The position numbers and the translations under genes were made by a program. Below, one piece after another: positions 34,388 to 44,163 of a stretch of 64,000 nt of DNA (its first letter is position 1; every line of letters starts with the position of its first letter). The stretch comes from SZUA-309 sp965215995 (GTDB taxonomy: Bacteria; Pseudomonadota; Gammaproteobacteria; Pseudomonadales; Azotimanducaceae). The notes under the pieces are model-generated. The model had not been told where the DNA came from. It saw only the letters and a list, made by a program, of their open reading frames with translations, and searched no databases. Location of the stretch: positions 4,526,001-4,590,000 of the forward strand of contig OZ244128.1 of NCBI GenBank assembly GCA_965215995.1, given 5' to 3'.

Positions 34388-37300
34388 CTATCGCGAGAAC
34401 GAAACGTCCTTGGTAGAGGCTTCACTGCTCGAGGTGAGTGAATCCAGGTGCCGGGCAATCGTGCTCGGCGAGCCGGTCTTCCGGGCCAGCAGCTTGTAGA
34501 AAGCCGGCACGATAAACAGGGTCAACAGGGTTGCCAGCGCGACGCCGGAGAAAATCACGATGCCGAGCATGTTGCGTCCGGAAGAACCGGCCCCGGTGGC
34601 CAGCATGAGCGGTATCGAGCCCATCACCGTGGCGATGGTTGTCATGATCACCGGTCGCAGCCGAATGCCGGCAGCCTCCTTGATCGCGGTTTCGAAATCC
34701 CGCCCCGCATCGCGCAGCTGATTGATGAACTCGACGATGAGCACACCGTTCTTGGCGGCGATTCCGATCAGCATGATCACACCGATCTGACTGTAGATGT
34801 TCAGGGTCGAGCCGGTCAGGTAAAGCCCGAGCAAGGCGCCGGCGAGTGCCATCGGCACGGTGAGCAGAATCACAAAGGGGTGAACAAAGCTCTCGAATTG
34901 AGCAGCAAGCACCAGAAAGACGATCAGCAGCGCGATGCCGAAGGTGAAGGCCAGGCTGCCGGAGGCTTCCTTGTATTCCAGCGATTCTCCTTTGTAGTCG
35001 ACCTGAGCGAACTCCGGGAGCTCGGTTGCGACCACTTCCTCCAGAAAGCCGAGCGCATCACCAAGGGCGTAACCGGGTGAGAGGCTCGCGCTGATGGTAA
35101 TGGCGCGCAGCCGGTTGTAGCGGTTGAGGCTGGCAGCACCGGCAGTTTCTTCCAGGTAAATCAGATTGGCCAGAGGAATCAGATCGCCACTGGTGCTGGA
35201 GCGTACGTAGATGTTCTGCAGATCGTCGGCAGCAGCCCGCTGATCTTCCCGGGCCTGCAGGATCACGTCGTATTCCTCGCCATCCTGAACGAAGGTGGTG
35301 ATGCGCTGCTCGCTCATCATGGCACCCAGCGTCCTGCCGATGGTTTCCACGGAGATGCCTAAGTCGGCTGCCCGGTTCTTGTCGATGCGAACGACCACCT
35401 GCGGCTGAGTCTCCTTGAAGTCGCTGTCGACCCGGGCGAAGCCAGGGTGCTCTTCGGCCCGCTCCATGACGATATCCCGCCACTGGGCGAGGGTTTCATA
35501 GTTGGGGCCGCCCAGCACGAACTGCACGGGCCTGTCGCCACCGCCACGGGAGAGGCCGGAGCGCACGAACGCAAAAGCCCGCACGCCGGGTACCTGCTGC
35601 CAGTTACTCATGGCCCGGTTCACTGCGTCCTGAGTGCTGATGCTCCGTTCCTGCCAGGGCATCATGCTGACGATGAACATGCCCGAATTCGGCGTGGTGC
35701 TGCCGAACGCCGGTACCCGAGAGACGACACGCTGGACCTGACCCTCCGAGCGCATTTGCTGCAATGGCAGCTCGAGCTCGTCCATCGACTCGATCATCCG
35801 GTTGATGCCTGTGCCCTCCGGCGCGATCACCCGGGCAAAGAATGCGCCCTGGTCTTCCTTGGGCGCGTACTCCTGTGGCACCTGTGTCACCAGCCAACCA
35901 GCACCAGCCAGAATGGCAATCGTGATCAGCACCGCCAGCCAGCTGTGCTTGAGGAAGCTGCCGAGTGCTTTCTGATAGGCCGCTTCAAAGCGATCGAACA
36001 GACCGTGCACCTTCTGGGTGAATGGGTTCACCTCCTTTTTTAGAGACAGAAACTTCGAGCACATCACCGGCGTCAGCGAAAGCGCCAGCACGCTCGAGAA
36101 GATGACGGCGGCAGCGATGGTCACCGCCAGCTCGGCGAAGATCACCCCCAGGTTGTCTTCCAGAAAGATGATGGGGGTGAATACCGCCACCAGCACGGCG
36201 GTTGTAGCGATCACGGCAAAGGCCACCTGCCGCGCACCTTTGTAGGCGGCCAGCAGGGGCTCTTCCCCTTTCTCGATACGCCGGTAGATGTTCTCCAGAA
36301 CCACGATCGCGTCGTCCACCACCAGGCCGATGCAGAGCACCAGGGCGAGCAGAGTGATCAGATTGACGGAAAAACCGAACAAGGCCAACGCGATAAAGGC
36401 GGAGATCAGGCAAACGGGGATGGTCACGGCCGGTATCAGCATGGTGCGGAAAGTGCCGAGGAAAGCCAGGATCACAATGCTCACCAGCACGGTGGTGATG
36501 GCGATCGTCTGATAGACCGAGTTGATGGCCTCGCGAATGAACAGGGAGTCATCCTGGCTGGGAATCAGCTCCATGTGTTCGGGCAGGTTCGCCTGCACTC
36601 TCGCGATCTCTGCCTTCACCCCTTCCAGCATCTCCAGAGTGTTGGCCGTGGATTGCTTGGATACGCGCATGCCCACGGTGGTCTGCTGGTTGGAGCGGAA
36701 GGTCTCGCGGGTATTGCGCGGTGCCAGCTCCACGGTGGCGACCTCGCCGAGGCGGATCAGGTGACCGTCCTCTCCGCGCCGGATCACCAGCGCCCGGAAG
36801 TCATCCGGCGTTCTGTAGCTACGCTCGAGCCGGACTCGAAACTCCATGGCTTCGCCTTCGATGCGGCCGGCCGGGAGTTCCAGGTTTTCCCGCCTGAGTG
36901 CGGCTTCGATGTCCGTGACCGTGAGTTGCCGGGCTGCCAGCGCGAGGCGATCGAGCCAGATCCGCATGGACGGCTTCGCGCCGCCGCTGGCCTGCACGGT
37001 GGAGACGCCGGGTATGACCGCGAAGCGGTCGACGATGTAACGTTCCACGTAGTCGTGCAGCTCCATCAGCGACAGCTCGGTGCTGGAAACGTTCATGTAC
37101 ATCACCGGTCTCGCGTCCGAGTCCGATTTGGCGACGATGGGCGGTTCCACATCGCCCGGCAGCCGCCCAAGCACCCGGGAAACACGATCTCGCACGTCGT
37201 TTGCCGCCTCGTCGATGTTGCGATCGAGCTGAAACTCGATGTTTACCCGGGAAACCTCGTCCATGCTGGTGGAACGGATGGCCTTGATGCCTTCGATGCC

Positions 37301-37516
37301 GCTGATCTGATCTTCGATCACCTGGGTGATCCGCGTTTCGATCACATCGGACGAGGCACCGATGTAGCTGGTGCTCACCGATACCGTCGGTGAGTTGATG
37401 TCCGGGTACTCACGCAGTGGCAGGTAGTTGAAGGAGAGGGTGCCGAACGCGACCAGCATCAGGCTGATGACGGTGGCAAACACCGGCCGCTTTACGGAGA
37501 CGTCGGAGAGCCACAT
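34388..37516 (-). CDS. RND multidrug efflux pump, inner-membrane component
   Basis: This 1042-residue pump is of HAE1 type. It begins WLSDVSVKRPVFATVISLML and has the paired repeat layout (about 12 helices and two large periplasmic loops) of AcrB-like proteins. The proton-relay motif GLVVDDAIVVLENIYRR lies in helix 4. It would export hydrophobic compounds together with the adjacent membrane fusion protein and an outer-membrane channel encoded elsewhere. It lies 2 bp downstream of the fusion protein gene in the same operon. Confidence 0.93.
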   Translation of the reverse strand: MWLSDVSVKRPVFATVISLMLVAFGTLSFNYLPLREYPDINSPTVSVSTSYIGASSDVIETRITQVIEDQISGIEGIKAIRSTSMDEVSRVNIEFQLDRNIDEAANDVRDRVSRVLGRLPGDVEPPIVAKSDSDARPVMYMNVSSTELSLMELHDYVERYIVDRFAVIPGVSTVQASGGAKPSMRIWLDRLALAARQLTVTDIEAALRRENLELPAGRIEGEAMEFRVRLERSYRTPDDFRALVIRRGEDGHLIRLGEVATVELAPRNTRETFRSNQQTTVGMRVSKQSTANTLEMLEGVKAEIARVQANLPEHMELIPSQDDSLFIREAINSVYQTIAITTVLVSIVILAFLGTFRTMLIPAVTIPVCLISAFIALALFGFSVNLITLLALVLCIGLVVDDAIVVLENIYRRIEKGEEPLLAAYKGARQVAFAVIATTAVLVAVFTPIIFLEDNLGVIFAELAVTIAAAVIFSSVLALSLTPVMCSKFLSLKKEVNPFTQKVHGLFDRFEAAYQKALGSFLKHSWLAVLITIAILAGAGWLVTQVPQEYAPKEDQGAFFARVIAPEGTGINRMIESMDELELPLQQMRSEGQVQRVVSRVPAFGSTTPNSGMFIVSMMPWQERSISTQDAVNRAMSNWQQVPGVRAFAFVRSGLSRGGGDRPVQFVLGGPNYETLAQWRDIVMERAEEHPGFARVDSDFKETQPQVVVRIDKNRAADLGISVETIGRTLGAMMSEQRITTFVQDGEEYDVILQAREDQRAAADDLQNIYVRSSTSGDLIPLANLIYLEETAGAASLNRYNRLRAITISASLSPGYALGDALGFLEEVVATELPEFAQVDYKGESLEYKEASGSLAFTFGIALLIVFLVLAAQFESFVHPFVILLTVPMALAGALLGLYLTGSTLNIYSQIGVIMLIGIAAKNGVLIVEFINQLRDAGRDFETAIKEAAGIRLRPVIMTTIATVMGSIPLMLATGAGSSGRNMLGIVIFSGVALATLLTLFIVPAFYKLLARKTGSPSTIARHLDSLTSSSEASTKDVSFSR

Positions 37517-37518
37517 GT

Positions 37519-38697
37519 TCAGTTACCTCCGGTATCCGGTGGCCGGTTGCCTGGCCGGGGATTGCTGGCAACCCGCTCGGTGGTCACCGGCGCGCCGTCG
37601 CGGATCTTGATGGTTCCTTCGGTGATGACGGCCTCACCAGGTTCCAGGCCGTAGTCCACTTCCACCCAACCGGAACTGCGAACGCCGGTGCGGATCTGTC
37701 GCATGTTGGCCCGGTCTTCCGCGATGGTGTAGACGAATACCTGAGAGGACCGTTGAAGCAGCGCGGACTCGGGCACCATCAGAACCTCTCGGGTTGCCGT
37801 GGTCAGGTGAACGGTGAGCAGCATGCCGGGTTTCAGTATCAGATCCGGGTTGTCGATGTGGGCCCGGATCGTGGCCGCTCGGGTGTTCTCATCGATCCGG
37901 GAGCCAACCGTACGCACCGTGGCCGTGAAAGATTGATCGGGAAAGGCGGAGCTTTCCGCTGTCAGCGTCAATCCGGGCCGGATCAGGTTCAGGTGGACTT
38001 CGGGAATGGAGAAATCGAGCTTGATGATGGAAACGTCATCCAGGGTGGTGATCGGACTGCCCGGGGTAACCAGGGTCCCCTCGCTCACCTCCCGGAAACC
38101 GAGCATGCCGGAAAACGGTGCGCGAATGAGCCGGTCTTCCAGTCTGGCGAGGATCGACTGGTAGCGTGCCTCGGCAGCGGAGAGTCGCGCCTGGGCCGCA
38201 TCGAGCTCGGAAAGAGGAACCAGGTTGTCGGCTGCCATGGATTCGAGCCGGCGGGCCTGGTTTCTGGCGTCCCGCACATTGGCTTCGGCCTCGTCCAGGA
38301 GGGCCGCCTGCTCTGAGTTGGTGAGTTCCACCAGTATCTCTCCCGCCTCCACCAGCTGGCCATCATCGAAATTGACCCGGCTTACCGTGTCCGTGAGCTT
38401 GGCGGCGATGATGACGGACTCGTTGGCGCGGGTGGTGCCGATGGCTTCCACCTGATCCCTAACCTCACGGATCTGCGCTGGTTCAGTGACCACGAATGTG
38501 GGTCCGCGGCTGAACCCAGGTCCTCCGCGAGCGCCCGCACGTTCGTCGCTGCAGCCCGACAGCACGATCAACATGAGCAGACAGACACCGAGCGGGCCAA
38601 ACCGGACGGCGGTGCGAGTCGAGATGGATCGGGAACGCTGGTGCAACGGGAACGACCTTGAGGATTTGCTGACTAGAGTACCTGTTCGACCATACAA
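37519..38697 (-). CDS. RND efflux membrane fusion protein
   Basis: This protein of about 392 residues, with a lipoprotein signal ending LMLIVLSGC, has the usual domain order of an RND adaptor: a beta-barrel/lipoyl region (GEILVELTNSEQAALLDEAEANVRDAR), a coiled-coil hairpin (residues about 110-180), and MP-proximal barrel segments. It links the inner-membrane pump to an outer-membrane channel. The frame opens at TTG 38697; a second TTG at 38646 with AAGG upstream would give a neater signal peptide. It is divergent from the malonyl-CoA ligase-like gene, 73 bp away. Confidence 0.9.
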   Translation of the reverse strand: MYGRTGTLVSKSSRSFPLHQRSRSISTRTAVRFGPLGVCLLMLIVLSGCSDERAGARGGPGFSRGPTFVVTEPAQIREVRDQVEAIGTTRANESVIIAAKLTDTVSRVNFDDGQLVEAGEILVELTNSEQAALLDEAEANVRDARNQARRLESMAADNLVPLSELDAAQARLSAAEARYQSILARLEDRLIRAPFSGMLGFREVSEGTLVTPGSPITTLDDVSIIKLDFSIPEVHLNLIRPGLTLTAESSAFPDQSFTATVRTVGSRIDENTRAATIRAHIDNPDLILKPGMLLTVHLTTATREVLMVPESALLQRSSQVFVYTIAEDRANMRQIRTGVRSSGWVEVDYGLEPGEAVITEGTIKIRDGAPVTTERVASNPRPGNRPPDTGGN

Positions 38698-38770
38698 GTG
38701 TCGTGCCGTTCGATGGCTTCCGGAGAACAGTCACCCTAAACTGCGTTCTGCAGTCTTTTTTCCAGATTCC

Positions 38771-40303
38771 ATGAACGAAAACTTCTTTCAGCTTCTCCAA
38801 TACGCCTTCTCGAAAAAACCGGATGGCGCAGCCCTGCTGCTGCCAGGCGGAAGGGAGGTCAGCTACCGCGAGCTCAGCGACCAGAGTGCGGCTTATGCGC
38901 GGTTGCTCTCGGAGCTGGGTGTGTCGCTGGGTGACAGAGTTCTGGTGCAGACGGAGAAGTCACCGGAGGCGGTGGCCCTGTACCTCGGATGCCTGCGTAC
39001 AGGTGCAGTTTACGTACCCATCAATACGGCCTACACCGCCCCGGAAGTCGCCTACTTTCTGGAGGATGCGGCGCCGGCGCTGTTCGTCTGTGATCCGTCC
39101 GATGCGGCCGGATTCGAGGCAATGGTTGGCACGCAGACGCCTGCTGCTCGGGTCCTGTCACTAGGCAGTGACGGGCAAGGCACGCTCACCACCGCGCTCG
39201 AGTCTGTTGCCGGCGACCAACCACCGCTGGTTGCGGTCCGTGCAGAAGACGATCTGGCAGCCATCCTCTACACATCAGGGACCACCGGTCGTTCCAAAGG
39301 CGCCATGCTCAGCCACGGTAACCTGGCCGTCAGCGGCGTGATGCTGGTGGACTATTGGGGCTGGCAGGACGATGACGTGCTGTTGCATGCGTTGCCGATT
39401 TTCCACGTGCATGGGCTTTTCATCGCTCTGCACTGCGCCATGTTGAAGGCTACGCCGATGATCTTCCTGCCGGGTTTCGATGCCCAGGCCGTGCTTGCCG
39501 AGGTGCCGCGGGCGACGGTGATGATGGGCGTCCCCACTTTCTACACCAGACTGCTGGCTCAGGAAGCGCTCAATGCGGACCTCTGCGCCCACATGCGACT
39601 ATTCATCAGCGGCTCCGCACCACTGACCAGCCAGACCTTCGACGCCTTCGAGGCGAGAACCGGGCATCGGATTCTCGAGCGCTACGGCATGAGCGAGACC
39701 ATGATGAACATCTCGAATCCGCTCGTCGGTCAACGGGTTGCCGGTACCGTGGGCTTTGCGCTGCCGGGGGTGCAGGTGCGCATTGCATCTGACTCGGGCG
39801 AGAACCTGTCACCCGGGCAAGTCGGAGTGATCGAGGTGAAGGGGCCGAACGTGTTCCAGGGTTACTGGCAAATGCCGGAGAAGACGGCCGAGGAGTTTCG
39901 TGACGATGGCTTCTTCATTACCGGTGATCAGGCGGTGATGGACGAGACCGGACGGGTCAGCATCGTCGGCCGGGAAAAAGACATGATCATCTCGGGTGGC
40001 TACAACGTTTATCCGAAGGAGGTGGAAGTTCTGATCGATGAGATGCCCTCGGTGTTAGAAAGCGCAGTGATCGGCGTACCGCATCCTGACTTTGGCGAAG
40101 GGGTGGTGGCAGTGGTGGTGGCAGCCACTGATGAAGTGACGCTCGACCAGACCGATGCAGCGCTCGATGGTCGGATAGCCAGATTCAAGCAGCCGAAGCG
40201 GGTGATCAATCTGCCGGCGCTGCCCCGCAACGCCATGGGCAAGGTGCAGAAGAACCAGCTCAGAGAAACCTTCAAAGGGCTTTTCGAGGAACCGGCGCCA
40301 TGA
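38771..40303 (+). CDS. matB: Malonyl-CoA synthetase-like acyl-CoA ligase
   Basis: This 510-residue ANL enzyme has the ATP loop LYTSGTTGRSKG at residues 166-177 and GREKDMIISGGYNVYPKEVE near the C-terminus. The segment ILERYGMSETMMNISNPLVGQR followed by AGTVGFALPGV matches the pattern of malonate-CoA ligases, which turn malonate into malonyl-CoA. Substrate remains an inference. ATG 38771 is chosen over the frame start at 38486, which overlaps the divergent RND genes. It overlaps the MauD-like gene by 4 bp (ATGA), so they are coupled. Confidence 0.78.
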   Translation: MNENFFQLLQYAFSKKPDGAALLLPGGREVSYRELSDQSAAYARLLSELGVSLGDRVLVQTEKSPEAVALYLGCLRTGAVYVPINTAYTAPEVAYFLEDAAPALFVCDPSDAAGFEAMVGTQTPAARVLSLGSDGQGTLTTALESVAGDQPPLVAVRAEDDLAAILYTSGTTGRSKGAMLSHGNLAVSGVMLVDYWGWQDDDVLLHALPIFHVHGLFIALHCAMLKATPMIFLPGFDAQAVLAEVPRATVMMGVPTFYTRLLAQEALNADLCAHMRLFISGSAPLTSQTFDAFEARTGHRILERYGMSETMMNISNPLVGQRVAGTVGFALPGVQVRIASDSGENLSPGQVGVIEVKGPNVFQGYWQMPEKTAEEFRDDGFFITGDQAVMDETGRVSIVGREKDMIISGGYNVYPKEVEVLIDEMPSVLESAVIGVPHPDFGEGVVAVVVAATDEVTLDQTDAALDGRIARFKQPKRVINLPALPRNAMGKVQKNQLRETFKGLFEEPAP

Positions 40304-40863
40304 CTCTGCTCACGATCGCGACAGCGGTTCAGTTCATCATCCTCCTCGGCCTGGCCGTGGTGGTGCTGTCGCTGGCCCGGCAGGTCGGCATCCTGCATGA
40401 ACGGCTGAGTCCTGCCGGTATGCAGCGCTCGCGAAGCGAGATTCAACCGGGGGAAGTGGTGCCTGCACAGTCGCTGACCGCGATTTCGGGGGCAAGCGCG
40501 GAATTTGTGGGTAAGCCCTCGGCGTTGCTCTTCATGTCTGCCGAATGCCCGATCTGCAAGAGCGTCCTGCCGGCCTTCGAGGATGCGGTCAGGGGCTCCG
40601 GTTTCGATCCTTACTGGGTGACGGATGGGATGCCGGGACCCAGCGGAGAAATGCCGGACTACAACCAATATGCCGTTGACAACCGCCTGGACGAAGACCG
40701 GTTGCTGGTGTCCCAGCAGTTGGGACTGACCCTTGGCGTGCAGCAGATTCCGACGCTGGTGCTGATCGATTCCGAGCAGAAGCTCATCAGCCGTGAGCTG
40801 CTGAGCGGTCCGCGCCAGGTGGCAGCACTCTTCTCAGCGTATGAGTCCTCTTATCCTGCTTAG
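40300..40863 (+). CDS. MauD-like thiol-disulfide oxidoreductase
   Basis: This 187-residue protein has an N-terminal membrane helix (IATAVQFIILLGLAVVVLSLA). The ARQVGILHERLSPAGM segment is characteristic of MauD, the factor needed to assemble methylamine dehydrogenase. It is followed by a redoxin domain with the active site AECPIC (C83 and C86) and the cis-proline region QQIPTLVLID. No other mau genes are nearby, so it probably makes or reduces disulfides for another client. Its stop codon TAG is formed by the TA target site and the first base of the MITE that follows. Confidence 0.78.
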   Translation: MTLLTIATAVQFIILLGLAVVVLSLARQVGILHERLSPAGMQRSRSEIQPGEVVPAQSLTAISGASAEFVGKPSALLFMSAECPICKSVLPAFEDAVRGSGFDPYWVTDGMPGPSGEMPDYNQYAVDNRLDEDRLLVSQQLGLTLGVQQIPTLVLIDSEQKLISRELLSGPRQVAALFSAYESSYPA

Positions 40864-41128
40864 GGCCTGTTCACACTAACTATGGAATCGCGCAGGATGC
40901 CTTTTTTCCCGAATCAAGGCGGAGTGAGCGTGGCGTAGCAACGCTACGTGAGCGATCGACAACGCGGAGTCGGGGAAAAATGGCCCCTGCCCGAAGGGTT
41001 GCGCCCAAAATCGTGCCCTGCGTTGTTGCTCGTCGCTCATTTACCGCAAGTAAACTTCGCTCCTCGTGCCTAGCAGAGCACGATTTTGGGCAGCAACGCG
41101 ACTCCATAGTTAGTGTGAACAGGCCCTA
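40861..41128. mobile_element. TA-flanked MITE with 24-bp terminal inverted repeats
   Basis: A GGGCCTGTTCACACTAACTA-type end at 40863 is repeated in exact inverse near 41126, giving at least 24 perfect base pairs, extending to about 30 with one mismatch. Both ends are bordered by TA, the duplicated target of IS630/Tc1-mariner-type elements. Internally there are two more inverted pairs: CGTAGC with GCTACG around 40934-40948, and CCCAAAATCGTGC at 41004 with its complement at 41078-41090. No protein is encoded. Elements of this design recur in Gammaproteobacterial genomes. Confidence 0.82.
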
Positions 41129-41131
41129 GCC

Positions 41132-42727
41132 TCATCCCGCCCGGGCAAGGCCCAGGGAGGAGAACAGCACGTAGACGGCCAGCATTGCTGTGAGCAACAC
41201 CCCGGCTACCGGATAGGCCCAGCGCCAGGGTGTCATATCCACACGATGCGCCTGTGGTGGAATGAGCGCATCTTCACCGGCCCACCAAGCGAATCCCGCC
41301 ATGATCAGCACCTCGATGAAGAACAGAATGGCATAGAGGTGAATGAAGTGAACGCCGGAGTCCCAGACGAACGTGAGGGTGCCGTAGGTGAGCAGGTGGA
41401 CGCCGATGGCAGTCAGCGCTCCTGCTGCCGGTACCCGATGCCGTGTCCGACTGGTGAGAACCGCCATCACTACGATGGCGATGATGGGGATGTTGTAGAA
41501 ACCGGTGAACTTCCTGATCAGCTGCCAGACGCCTTCCGGTGCGTACTGCAGCATTGGAGCGACCAGAAAGGAGAACAATGCCAGCACCGTGCCGAAGGTT
41601 CTGGCGGTTCGGATGAGCGAGGCGTCCGAAGTACCGGGTTTCAGAGGTGCGATCAGGTCGACGGCGAACAGGGTCGAGGCGCTGTTCAAGAGCGAGTTGA
41701 AGGAGCTGAGCACAGCCCCTAAAAGCACAGCGAGGAAAAAGCCGGACAGCCAGTCCGGCAGGACGTCTGCGGCGAGCCTCGGATAGGCATCGTCCATACT
41801 GACGAGTGAGGGTCCGTACAGATGGAAGGCGATCACGCCTGGGATCATCATCAGAAAGGGCACCGCGATCTTGAAGAACCCGGAGATCAGAACACCTTTC
41901 TGCCCTTCGGCGAGGCTGGCGGCGCCAAGCGTACGCTGAATGACGTACTGATTGGTGCCCCAGTAGAACAGGTTAGCGAAGATCATCCCGGTGAACAGCG
42001 TGCCGAACGGTGTCGGATCCGCGCTGCTGCCGATGGCGTTCAGCTTGTCCGTGTGTTCGGTTGTCAGCCTGGCGAGCCCGGTCGGAAAACTGCCGTCACC
42101 CAGACGGATGAGGCCCAATACCGGCACCAGAATGCCGATGATGAGCAATCCGATGCCGTTCAAGGTATCGGACACGGCGACGGCCTTCAGGCCGCCGAAG
42201 ATCGCATAGGCAGCGCCGATGAGGCCGATGGTCCAGAGCGTCACCGCCAGAGCCTCTTCCCGTGGCACGCCGAGGAGAGCTGGCACATCGAAAAGCTGCA
42301 GCACGGCGAGCGAACCGGAATACAGGACCGATGGAATGGTGATCAGGCCATAGCCAAGCAGGAACAATATGGCGGTGGCTCGCCGTACCCGGGCATCGAA
42401 ACGGGACTCCAGATACTCCGGCAGTGTGGTGAAGCCGCCTGTGAGATAGCGGGGCAGCAGCACCAGTGCCATGATCACAATGGCCACCGCCGCGGTGACT
42501 TCCCAGGCCATGCTGGATAGATTGAAAGCGTAGGCTGAGCCGTTCAGGCCGATGAGCTGTTCGGCGGAGAGATTGGTGAGCAGGAGGGAACCGGCAATGA
42601 AGGTGCCTGTCAGACCATGACCCGCCAGAAAATAGCCGTCCCGACTCTGGGTCTGGCCGCGTGTGCGGCGATAGGAGACGTAGCCCACGAGGGCCATGAG
42701 CAAACAGCAGGAGAGGACGGTGGTCAT
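41132..42727 (-). CDS. Sodium:solute symporter (SSS family)
   Basis: This 531-residue membrane protein has about 14 hydrophobic segments. The GYFLAGHGLTGTFIAGSLLLTNLSAEQLIGLNG segment and the later GLKAVAVSDTLNGIGLLIIG match the sodium:solute symporter family, in the sugar/myo-inositol transporter (SglT-type) branch. It would import a sugar or polyol with sodium; the substrate is not certain. It starts 2 bp into the divergent M1-like peptidase gene. Its stop is followed by the MITE. Confidence 0.87.
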   Translation of the reverse strand: MTTVLSCCLLMALVGYVSYRRTRGQTQSRDGYFLAGHGLTGTFIAGSLLLTNLSAEQLIGLNGSAYAFNLSSMAWEVTAAVAIVIMALVLLPRYLTGGFTTLPEYLESRFDARVRRATAILFLLGYGLITIPSVLYSGSLAVLQLFDVPALLGVPREEALAVTLWTIGLIGAAYAIFGGLKAVAVSDTLNGIGLLIIGILVPVLGLIRLGDGSFPTGLARLTTEHTDKLNAIGSSADPTPFGTLFTGMIFANLFYWGTNQYVIQRTLGAASLAEGQKGVLISGFFKIAVPFLMMIPGVIAFHLYGPSLVSMDDAYPRLAADVLPDWLSGFFLAVLLGAVLSSFNSLLNSASTLFAVDLIAPLKPGTSDASLIRTARTFGTVLALFSFLVAPMLQYAPEGVWQLIRKFTGFYNIPIIAIVVMAVLTSRTRHRVPAAGALTAIGVHLLTYGTLTFVWDSGVHFIHLYAILFFIEVLIMAGFAWWAGEDALIPPQAHRVDMTPWRWAYPVAGVLLTAMLAVYVLFSSLGLARAG

Positions 42728-44147
42728 GGGCGGACAGGGTAACCGGCGGCAACGATGGGTGCGACTGACACCTCTGATTCTCCTCGCAGCTGGTTCCTTC
42801 GTGGTTCTTCTCTGCCCGGCTGCAAGCGTAGCGAGCCGGATTTCCTACCAGCTGACCCTGAACGAGCACCTCTCGGAGGTCTCGGTGGAGGCGCGATACC
42901 CGGCCGATGGAAGACCTCTAGAGGCATCGGACGGTGAGAGCAGGGCACTTCGGGGTCTGATCGGATGTGATGGAGCGTCGATTCAGCCTCGCTACGAGAA
43001 AATCCCCACGCGAGATACCAACGGTTGTCTCCGCTACCGCTATCCGCTCAATGCTCAGTCCGGGCGGCGCAGTCCGCCGGTCGAATCCGGCGTCCGGGTG
43101 ACCACTCCGGGAGAGTGGCTCTGGTTGCCAGAGCTCCTTCCAGGCGAGCGGGTGTTGATCGAGGTTGATAGCGCTGCCAGCATCTCGATGTCGGTACCCT
43201 GGTCGCCGCTTGGATCCAACCGTTTCGAGCTGCGACCATCACCCGGAAGCGCCACGGGCACGGCGATCTTCGGTCGTTTTTCGGTTCTGACGTTGACGAC
43301 AACCGGCGCCCGGTTGCAGGTGGCCGCGCTGGACGGTCCGGATTTGGCGCTCGATCACGAGAAGCTGCTCGAATGGCTTCAGGTGGCCGTGGATGACGTG
43401 GCAGGGGTAGGTGGCCGCTTTCCCAATCCCAGTGTGCAGGTGATTGTGCAACCGGTACGCAGTCGTGGCAGGTCTCCGGTGCCTTTCGGTTTCGTGACCA
43501 GAGATGGCGGCGAAGCCGTTCGTTTTTTTGTGGATCCGGAAAGGACGATAGCCGACTATCACGCCGATTGGACAGCAACCCACGAGTTTGCCCACCTGCT
43601 GCTGCCTTATGTGCGCAGCCGGGAGAAGTGGGTGTCGGAAGGCTTCGCCAGCTACTACCAGAACGTCCTGCTCGCCCGACGCGGCGCCTATGGTGAGGAA
43701 GAAGTCTGGAACCGTTTGAACCGCTCATTCGGCCGCGCGGCTGATGTCAGAAATCCACCGAGCCTCGACCGCCTGCACGAGCGCTCGTTCCGGGATGTGC
43801 GCATGCTCGTTTACTGGAGCGGTGCCGCACTGGCGCTCAGTGCCGATGTCCACCTTCGCGAGCTGGGTGAAGAGATGAGCCTGGACAGCGTGTTGAGCCG
43901 GCTGGCCGACTGCTGCCTGCCATCTGAGCGGACGTGGACCGCTGCCGAGCTGTTCAAGCAGCTGGATGCCCTAAGCCCGGAACCGGTGTTCATGCCCCTG
44001 TATGAAGAGTTCATGACGCGGCGTGGCATGCCGGACCTCGGCGCGCTGTATGCTGATCTCGGCATTGAGACGGGCAAGGCCGGCGTGACGCTGAGTGCTG
44101 AGGGGCGACTCGCGACCGTGCGGGAGGCTATCATGCAGCGGAGGTAA
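42726..44147 (+). CDS. Exported M1-like zinc peptidase (gluzincin)
   Basis: This 473-residue protein has an N-terminal signal/anchor (LTPLILLAAGSFVVLLCPAAS). The zinc motif THEFAH (residues 285-290) with a Glu at about 305 in KWVSEGFASYY is the HExxH-18-E pattern of gluzincins such as M1 aminopeptidases. The N-terminal beta-rich region has the same place as in M1 enzymes but the usual GxMEN motif is not seen, so the exact specificity is open. Start ATG 42726 has GGAGAGG upstream. Two more genes follow closely. Confidence 0.8.
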   Translation: MGGQGNRRQRWVRLTPLILLAAGSFVVLLCPAASVASRISYQLTLNEHLSEVSVEARYPADGRPLEASDGESRALRGLIGCDGASIQPRYEKIPTRDTNGCLRYRYPLNAQSGRRSPPVESGVRVTTPGEWLWLPELLPGERVLIEVDSAASISMSVPWSPLGSNRFELRPSPGSATGTAIFGRFSVLTLTTTGARLQVAALDGPDLALDHEKLLEWLQVAVDDVAGVGGRFPNPSVQVIVQPVRSRGRSPVPFGFVTRDGGEAVRFFVDPERTIADYHADWTATHEFAHLLLPYVRSREKWVSEGFASYYQNVLLARRGAYGEEEVWNRLNRSFGRAADVRNPPSLDRLHERSFRDVRMLVYWSGAALALSADVHLRELGEEMSLDSVLSRLADCCLPSERTWTAAELFKQLDALSPEPVFMPLYEEFMTRRGMPDLGALYADLGIETGKAGVTLSAEGRLATVREAIMQRR

Positions 44148-44163
44148 CACAGGAGCAACCAGG

